Below, piece by piece: positions 5,667-10,130 of a stretch of DNA of 10,130 nucleotides (positions are counted from its first letter, which is position 1; each line of letters opens with the position of its first letter). Below the pieces are notes generated by a model. It did not search any database. It saw only the letters and a list, made by a program, of their open reading frames with translations, and was not told the origin of the DNA. The position numbers and the translations under genes are program-made. Source of the stretch: Fervidibacter sp032160945 (GTDB lineage: Bacteria; Armatimonadota; Fervidibacteria; Fervidibacterales; Fervidibacteraceae); the NCBI GenBank assembly GCA_032160945.1, contig JAVHTL010000124.1; one strand, written 5' to 3'.

Positions 5667-8255
5667 ATGACAATTGTCTTAGCGTTGCTTGTGTGGCTTT
5701 GGTGGCTAAAACAAGTGCAAGCATTAGTCGGCGAAAAGTTTTGGGTTTTTGCCCTTATTTTGTCATTTGCCGCTTACTTCTTCCTCTCCCGCTCCAAACA
5801 AAAGGACCGAGAAACTCATCAACCGATAATCCATCGCTTCCTTTTGTCTATCGGATATTTGTGGCTGGCGATATTGGCAGGTTACCCGCACGGCATTGGC
5901 TTTGCTTTGTTGACAGTTGGAGTTATGGCAAATACTTTGTGGCTACGGCGACTTGGGGCTATCAATGTCGCTTTGTCCGTCAGCCTTTGGGTCATACCAC
6001 CAACGATGGCGACCATTGACGCTCATTGGACAATTGCGCCGCTGATAATATTGCTTTGCCAATGGTCAGGTTTGCCAGTCACTTTCGTTAAAGGTCAAAC
6101 CGTTTGGCTCAGTGCTCAAACCTTCTCTTTTCCCTTCACTTTGCGGATGATTTTCTTCCCTGTTTGGTTGATGTTTGTTATTTCTTTAGCCATCCATTTC
6201 TGGCAAGGAACTCAACTTTGGAGAAACTGGCTTAAGTTCGTCGCAGCAACAGTAGCAATTACCTTCTCCCTTTCGCTACTTTGGTCAGTAATTTTTGTAA
6301 CGACTGCTGTCACCCTTGATGGCAGTTCTTTTTTGATTTCCCCCATTGTTTGGCTTTTCGTAACTTTAAGTTACGCCTTTGCGGTTGCGCCTTTGGCAAA
6401 AAGTTTTTTCCCTTCACCCAGCCAGAAAGAATTTTTGACTTCTTTCCACTTTGCCCCTCGCCTCTTGTTAGTTTCCTTAGCCACTGCCTTGTTTTTGACT
6501 TGCCTTTTAATGCCCGATTTTGGTGAAAGAAAACAGGGACGCATCCTTTTTGACGAATACCATAGTGGCTGGGAGCCGATAAATGTCCGCTACGACACAA
6601 CAGACTGGCGAAAGGGGACAGGTTATACCTTTAACCGCATGGTCTTTTTCCTGAGCAAAATTTACAAAGTCAGTTCCCTTCACCAGACTATCACATCTGA
6701 GGTTTTGAAAGACGCAGATGTTTTGGTTTTGAAGATTCCGACCTTTCCTTACGAGAAGTCTGAAGTTGAAGCCATAAAAGAGTGGGTTAGGGGAGGTGGT
6801 GGGCTTTGGTTAATTGGCGACCACACCAATGTTTTCGGTTCGGCGACTGCTCTTAATTCTGTCGCTTCCTCATTTGGAATTGTTTTTCGTCCAGACGCCA
6901 TTTATCCAACTTTTCACTCGCTGGAAAGTTCTCATTGGCTTGAGTGGGAACGCCCCCCATTTTTGTGGCATCCCATTACAGCAGGTTCGCCTCACCTGAC
7001 CCTTTACACTTCTTGCAGCCTCCATTCCCCTATCTTAGCGAACCGAGTTATTGTTGGCACTCACAAGTTCAGCAGTCCTGCTGATTACTCCAAACGAAAC
7101 TTCTTCGGAGAATTTGATCGGACAAGGTTTAACCACATGGGCGATTACATTTTTTGCATTGCGAAAACCTTTGGCAAAGGTCGCATCGTTGCCTTAGGGG
7201 AAAGCACTTTCTTTTCCAATTTCGGTTTGCCTGAACCTGGGACATGGGAATTAGCCCTTCACACTGTTGAATGGCTTAACAGAAAAAATGCCGCCCATAG
7301 AAAATGGTTGGCGGTTTTCTTCAGTTCATCTTTTCTGATTCTCGCCTTCTTTTTCGCTTCTCGCTTCGCTTCCTTCTCCGTTGTTCTCGCTTTTCTCATT
7401 GACAGTTTGCCTATTGCCTTTGCTTTAGCCTTCACGATAAACAACCTGATGAGAACTTATGCATCTCTACCCAGTAAAAAAATCCCTTTGGGCGAGCAAG
7501 TTTTTTTCTTGTTTTCTGGGGAAGAGCATCATTATCGCTTGTTCATTGGCAAAGCGCCTCATGACCCTTCAGAGAACATGTTTCATGAGTTTTTCATAAG
7601 CCCACAACGCATCGGCTTACTCCCAAGGCTCATTCGTCCAAATGAATTGCCAAAAGATGCTGCTCGCAATAAAGCCAAAGCAGTTTTAGTGACACCAATA
7701 GTGAAACTGAAGCCAAGTCAAGTTCAGAAGTTGATAGACTGGGTTAGAGAAGGTGGACGGTTGTTATGGTTTATTGACGCCAGTGGCTGGGAACGACCTG
7801 ATATTCGTGATGAAACGGGCGTTGAAGTGGAATTCGCTGTTTATCCTTTCTTTGCCCCAAAGGTCCATCCCGTTGAGCGTAAAACTGAAGCACAAAAGAG
7901 AAAAATCGCTCAACGCCTTCTATCTGAAGACCATGCCTACCAGTATTTAAGCCGTAAGTTAGGTGTCACCGTGAAAATTGATGCTTTGAAGCCTCAAGAT
8001 TGGGTCAGCAACGATGAAGGTATGTCAGTTCAATGCTTAGAAATTGCGCCTTTAACGATGACTAAAAAGGGAAGAGTGCTGGGAAGATTGAAAAACGGGC
8101 AACCAGCCATCGCAGTCGTCAAGTTGGGCAAGGGTGAAGTAACCATCGCACCTTTTGCCCTAACTTTTGCCAAAGAAGCCTTCGGAGCCTCTTTGCAAGT
8201 TTTGAATGAACAGCAAAGGTTGAGACATTCGTTGCTTTTCAACCTGTTAAAATGA
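5667..8255 (+). CDS. Polytopic membrane protein with two DUF4350/GATase-like modules (paralog 2)
   Basis: This 862-residue protein has the same plan as its upstream neighbour. About ten hydrophobic segments span residues 1-285. A soluble module follows, with GRILFDEYHSGW at about 290, RGGGGLWLIGDHTN at about 375 and GKGRIVALGESTFF at about 503. A helix pair lies at about 545-590. A second module has AVLVTPIVKLKPSQV and DWVREGGRLLWFIDASGW, with a closing GKGEVTIAPF at about 821. Motif positions match the first paralog almost residue for residue up to the helix pair, which points to tandem gene duplication. The FDE.H opening resembles DUF4350 and other glutaminase-like domains. The ATG at 5667 is the first possible start, since an in-frame stop lies at 5661-5663. 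GAGGG abuts it, so the ribosome site is poor and coupling to upstream translation is possible. Residues about 128-215 (SGLPVTFVKGQTVWL and following) faintly recall exosortase membrane domains, without their catalytic Cys. Confidence 0.8.
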   Translation: MTIVLALLVWLWWLKQVQALVGEKFWVFALILSFAAYFFLSRSKQKDRETHQPIIHRFLLSIGYLWLAILAGYPHGIGFALLTVGVMANTLWLRRLGAINVALSVSLWVIPPTMATIDAHWTIAPLIILLCQWSGLPVTFVKGQTVWLSAQTFSFPFTLRMIFFPVWLMFVISLAIHFWQGTQLWRNWLKFVAATVAITFSLSLLWSVIFVTTAVTLDGSSFLISPIVWLFVTLSYAFAVAPLAKSFFPSPSQKEFLTSFHFAPRLLLVSLATALFLTCLLMPDFGERKQGRILFDEYHSGWEPINVRYDTTDWRKGTGYTFNRMVFFLSKIYKVSSLHQTITSEVLKDADVLVLKIPTFPYEKSEVEAIKEWVRGGGGLWLIGDHTNVFGSATALNSVASSFGIVFRPDAIYPTFHSLESSHWLEWERPPFLWHPITAGSPHLTLYTSCSLHSPILANRVIVGTHKFSSPADYSKRNFFGEFDRTRFNHMGDYIFCIAKTFGKGRIVALGESTFFSNFGLPEPGTWELALHTVEWLNRKNAAHRKWLAVFFSSSFLILAFFFASRFASFSVVLAFLIDSLPIAFALAFTINNLMRTYASLPSKKIPLGEQVFFLFSGEEHHYRLFIGKAPHDPSENMFHEFFISPQRIGLLPRLIRPNELPKDAARNKAKAVLVTPIVKLKPSQVQKLIDWVREGGRLLWFIDASGWERPDIRDETGVEVEFAVYPFFAPKVHPVERKTEAQKRKIAQRLLSEDHAYQYLSRKLGVTVKIDALKPQDWVSNDEGMSVQCLEIAPLTMTKKGRVLGRLKNGQPAIAVVKLGKGEVTIAPFALTFAKEAFGASLQVLNEQQRLRHSLLFNLLK

Positions 8256-8277
8256 GCACCCTTTATGGCAAAACCTT

Positions 8278-8309
8278 TTCAGCAAACGCTGTATCGCAAC
8301 TTTGCTGAA
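8278..8309 (+). other. Hairpin after the membrane-protein pair
   Basis: TTCAGCAAA (8278-8286) and TTTGCTGAA (8301-8309) form a perfect 9-bp stem with a 14-base loop, 22 bases after the stop of the second membrane protein. No T-run follows, so it is not a canonical intrinsic terminator. It could be an RNA-stabilising 3' stem or chance. Confidence 0.4.
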
Positions 8310-8350
8310 GGAACGACCATGAATTAAAAGTCTTTCATTCATGTAAGGTG

Positions 8351-8569
8351 ATGAAGGAAGTGAGAAAAACGCTCTTGGCATTTACATTAACGGCTCTGTT
8401 TTCGGCGTGGTTGCTTTTACAAGGTCGGCAACATCCCACCCAAACACCTGAACCATCGCCACTTTACCGAGATTCTTTGGTTGAATCGTTAAGTGACCTT
8501 GACATCATGACGCCAAAGAAAATGAAGGCTTGGGAACATCTCTCCAGCCGTTTATTCGCAAAGCCGTAA
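8351..8569 (+). CDS. Small membrane-anchored protein of unknown function
   Basis: This 72-residue protein starts at the ATG at 8351; a GTG at 8348 is the alternative start, adding one residue. The N-terminus MKEVRKTLLAFTLTALFSAWLLLQ is a signal anchor or uncleaved signal peptide. A proline-rich linker (HPTQTPEPSP) and a charged, probably helical tail (YRDSLVESLSDLD...KKMKAWEHLSSRL) follow, placed outside the cytoplasm. There is no lipobox Cys and no family I recognise. The ribosome site is weak (TAAGG just before the start). It lies 95 bases after the large membrane protein and before the promoter of the third TadE-like gene. Translation rests on the plausible anchor and the position in a gap, so the call is moderate. 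Confidence 0.55.
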   Translation: MKEVRKTLLAFTLTALFSAWLLLQGRQHPTQTPEPSPLYRDSLVESLSDLDIMTPKKMKAWEHLSSRLFAKP

Positions 8570-8573
8570 GTCA

Positions 8574-8602
8574 TTGACAACCGAAAGAACTTAAGTCATA
8601 CT
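8574..8602 (+). promoter_or_regulatory. Sigma-70-type promoter of the third TadE-like gene
   Basis: A perfect TTGACA (8574-8579) is followed after 17 bases by CATACT (8597-8602, four of six). It begins 4 bases after the stop of the small upstream gene. A start near 8609 leaves a leader of about 40 bases containing AAGGAGG. This suggests the third TadE-like gene can be expressed independently of the genes before it. Confidence 0.55.
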
Positions 8603-8649
8603 TGGTGCAAAGACAAAATTACTTTAAAGGACAAAGGAGGTCAAAGGAA

Positions 8650-9528
8650 ATGGCAGAATGGATGCGTTCCCTTAAGTTAAGCAAGAAATTGGGGCAAAGT
8701 ATCGTAGAGTTTTCCATTGTTGCAAGTGTTTTGGTTTTGCTTATGCTGGGCATGTTGGTCTTCGGAGAACTTCTCGGATGGCTACACACCCTTAATAACG
8801 CAGTCCGAGATGGTGCAAGGTATGGCGTAACCTGTCCCGACCCAGACAACGACCAAGATTATGACGAACACATAATCACCCTTGTAAGACAACGCACTGA
8901 CTTTTTACCCAACGCTGCCAGTAGGGTTATCACTGTCACATCAATGGATTCCAACGGTAATCCTTTGCCACCGAACAGGCGACAAAGGGGAGGTTTCCTC
9001 AAGGTGGAGATTACTTACGATGCACCTGTAGTGCCTATCCCTGGGATTTTGAGAAATCCGAGAAGGTTAAGGGCGGCAGCAATATTTAGGGTAGAGTGTG
9101 ATGCACCTACAACCCCACCTCCTACCAGTGGCACAACTTGTTCAGGTCAAACTTGTTCAGGAGACACCTGCGATCCGGATTGTCGTCCTACTGCTGTGAA
9201 TTGTTTTCCTACTAATGATAACCGCTGCTATACGGTTGGCACAACTTGTTCAGGTCAAACTTGTTCGGGACCAACTTGCTCAGGACCAACTTGTTCAGGT
9301 CCAACTTGTTCAGGACCAACTTGTTCAGGAGACACCTGCGATCCGGATTGTCGTCCTACTGCTGTGAATTGTTTTCCTACTGCTGAGGGCTGCGAAACGG
9401 TAAGAGGCTGTATACCATCAAGTAGACAAGACACATGTGGCTTTACTTGCAGTGGTTGGGATCCATCACAACGCAGGACTTGCGGTGGTGATTGTAACAA
9501 TACTTCAGGTTCTCGCTGCTTCCAATAG
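8650..9528 (+). CDS. TadE-like pseudopilin with long, internally duplicated Cys-rich tail
   Basis: This 292-residue protein starts at the ATG at 8650, which has AGGAGG 9 bases upstream. The longer frame from 8602 begins inside the promoter. GQSIVEF at residues 15-21 matches the position in its paralog at 598-1362. One membrane helix and GWLHTLNNAVRDGARYG follow, then a domain with YDAPVVPIPGILRNPRR that ends in FRVEC. The tail holds two copies of a TTCSGQTCSG...DTCDPDCRPTAVNCFPT segment. The second copy is enlarged by four extra PTCSG units. The end is DTCGFTC...TCGGDC.N..GSRCFQ, matching the end of the 598-1362 protein. I count 24 Cys. The gene lies alone on the plus strand behind its own promoter, 5.5 kb from the operon with its paralogs. 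The expected location is an inner-membrane-anchored or pilus-associated protein with an extracytoplasmic tail; its role is unknown. Confidence 0.85.
   Translation: MAEWMRSLKLSKKLGQSIVEFSIVASVLVLLMLGMLVFGELLGWLHTLNNAVRDGARYGVTCPDPDNDQDYDEHIITLVRQRTDFLPNAASRVITVTSMDSNGNPLPPNRRQRGGFLKVEITYDAPVVPIPGILRNPRRLRAAAIFRVECDAPTTPPPTSGTTCSGQTCSGDTCDPDCRPTAVNCFPTNDNRCYTVGTTCSGQTCSGPTCSGPTCSGPTCSGPTCSGDTCDPDCRPTAVNCFPTAEGCETVRGCIPSSRQDTCGFTCSGWDPSQRRTCGGDCNNTSGSRCFQ
9130..9381 (+). repeat. Intragenic duplication with expanded 15-bp units
   Basis: Positions 9130-9158 recur exactly at 9238-9266, an offset of 108. Positions 9150-9213 recur exactly at 9318-9381, an offset of 168. The 60-base difference equals four extra 15-base units coding PTCSG, at about 9267-9326. 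Both exact matches indicate a recent duplication followed by unit expansion. Confidence 0.9.
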
Positions 9529-9597
9529 TCCTTTTTAGTCATGGATGGCATTAAAATTTGGAACGGTGTTGTAAGAGTATGCTTATGTTTTTCCTAT

Positions 9598-10130
9598 GTA
9601 GGGCGGGGGCTTCCATGCCCTGACGACTTTTCAAATTTCGTCAGCATGGACAGAGCCCATGCCCTACAAAGCCCACCACAACCTTTTGAGCGGGGCTTCC
9701 ATGCCACGCCGACTTTTCAAATTTCGTCAGCATGGACAGAGCCCATGCCCTACAAAGCCCACCACAACCTTTTGAGCGGGGGCTTCCATGCCACGCCGAC
9801 TTTTCAAATTTCGTCGGCATGGGACAGAGCCCATGCCCTACAAAGCCCACCAATAACCTTTTGAGCGGGGGCTTCCATGCCCTGACGACTTTTCAAATTT
9901 CGTCGGCAGGGAACAAAGCCCATGCCCTACAAAGCCCACCACAACCTTTTGAGTGGGGCTTCCATGCCCTGACGACTTTTCAAATTTCGTCGGCATGGGA
10001 CAGAGCCCATGCCCTACAAAGCCCACCACAACCTTTTGAGCGGGGCTTCCATGCCACGCCGACTTTCCAAATTTCGTCGGCAGGGAACAAAGCCCATGCC
10101 CTACAAAGCCCACCACAACCTTTTGAGCAA
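9598..10130 (+). repeat. Direct array of about 87-bp palindromic units
   Basis: Six units run to the window end. The marker TTTTGAG recurs at 9684, 9770, 9859, 9947, 10034 and 10121, giving spacings of 86, 89, 88, 87 and 87. Each unit has GGGGCTTCCATGCC, a core such as GCCGACTTTTCAAATTTCGTC, then (GGC)ATGG(G)ACAGAGCCCATGCCCTAC, and a linker AAAGCCCACCACAACC. Outer GTAGGGC (first unit) pairs with GCCCTAC, inner GCCGAC with GTCGGC, and GGGCT with AGCCC, so a unit can fold into a long imperfect hairpin. Variants (CACGCCGAC or CCTGACGAC; CATGGGACAGAG or CAGGGAACAAAG) are mixed between units, as expected from unequal exchange. No coding function is supported. The array may extend beyond the window. 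Confidence 0.92.

Noticed and set aside
8278..8309. Intrinsic terminator after the second membrane protein
   Set aside because: The stem is perfect but no T-run follows, so it is listed only as a hairpin.
9255..9551. Minus-strand frame ending in GPEQV repeats
   Set aside because: It is the antisense shadow of the third TadE-like tail, which has a clear start, promoter and domain on the plus strand.
9541..10116. Open frames on both strands through the 87-bp units
   Set aside because: They simply repeat the translation of the palindromic unit, lack a ribosome site and have no recognisable domain.
9598..10130. CRISPR array
   Set aside because: The whole 86-89 base unit is conserved, with no unique spacers and no cas genes in the window; it is a palindromic tandem repeat.

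Overview
The window looks like chromosomal DNA of moderate GC from a bacterium that makes Tad/Flp-type pilus components. It has no RNA genes, phage genes or CRISPR array. Divergent operons, TadE/TadG-like exported proteins, large DUF4350-type membrane proteins and long palindromic dispersed repeats together suggest a thermophilic lineage such as Armatimonadota or Fervidibacterota. That placement is an impression from gene style, not a demonstrated assignment.

Layout. Positions 1-630 hold one copy of a palindromic dispersed repeat (about 67-161) and a decayed DDE transposase C-terminus. Positions 598-3113, on the minus strand, form a three-gene operon. In transcription order it contains a TadG-like protein, a short TadE-like protein and a longer TadE-like protein. 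Both TadE-like proteins carry a cysteine-rich tail of TCSGx pentapeptide repeats. Positions 3120-3239 are a divergent promoter region in which two -10 hexamers overlap on opposite strands. Positions 3240-8255, on the plus strand, hold two tandem paralogous membrane proteins of about 800 and 860 residues. Each has a multi-helix N-terminus, an extracytoplasmic glutaminase-like (DUF4350-type) module, a pair of membrane helices and a second such module. Positions 8351-8569 encode a small membrane-anchored protein. Positions 8650-9528 encode a third Cys-tailed TadE-like protein behind a good sigma-70-type promoter. From 9598 to the window end lies a direct array of six units of about 87 bp of the same palindromic repeat seen at the left edge.

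How the genes may work together. The three TadE-like proteins have the prepilin-peptidase-type signature GQS(V/L/I)VEF before a single membrane helix, so each should be anchored with its tail outside the cytoplasm. The Cys-rich tails are the most unusual feature: they replace the plain C-terminus of a normal TadE with 12 to 24 cysteines at regular C-x4-C spacing. Read as X-T-C-S-G, the unit matches the pattern of pentapeptide-repeat proteins with Cys at the central core position. A disulfide-ladder or metal-binding surface fibre is therefore a testable idea. No pilus ATPase, platform protein, secretin, prepilin peptidase or major Flp pilin is encoded here, so assembly would need genes elsewhere.
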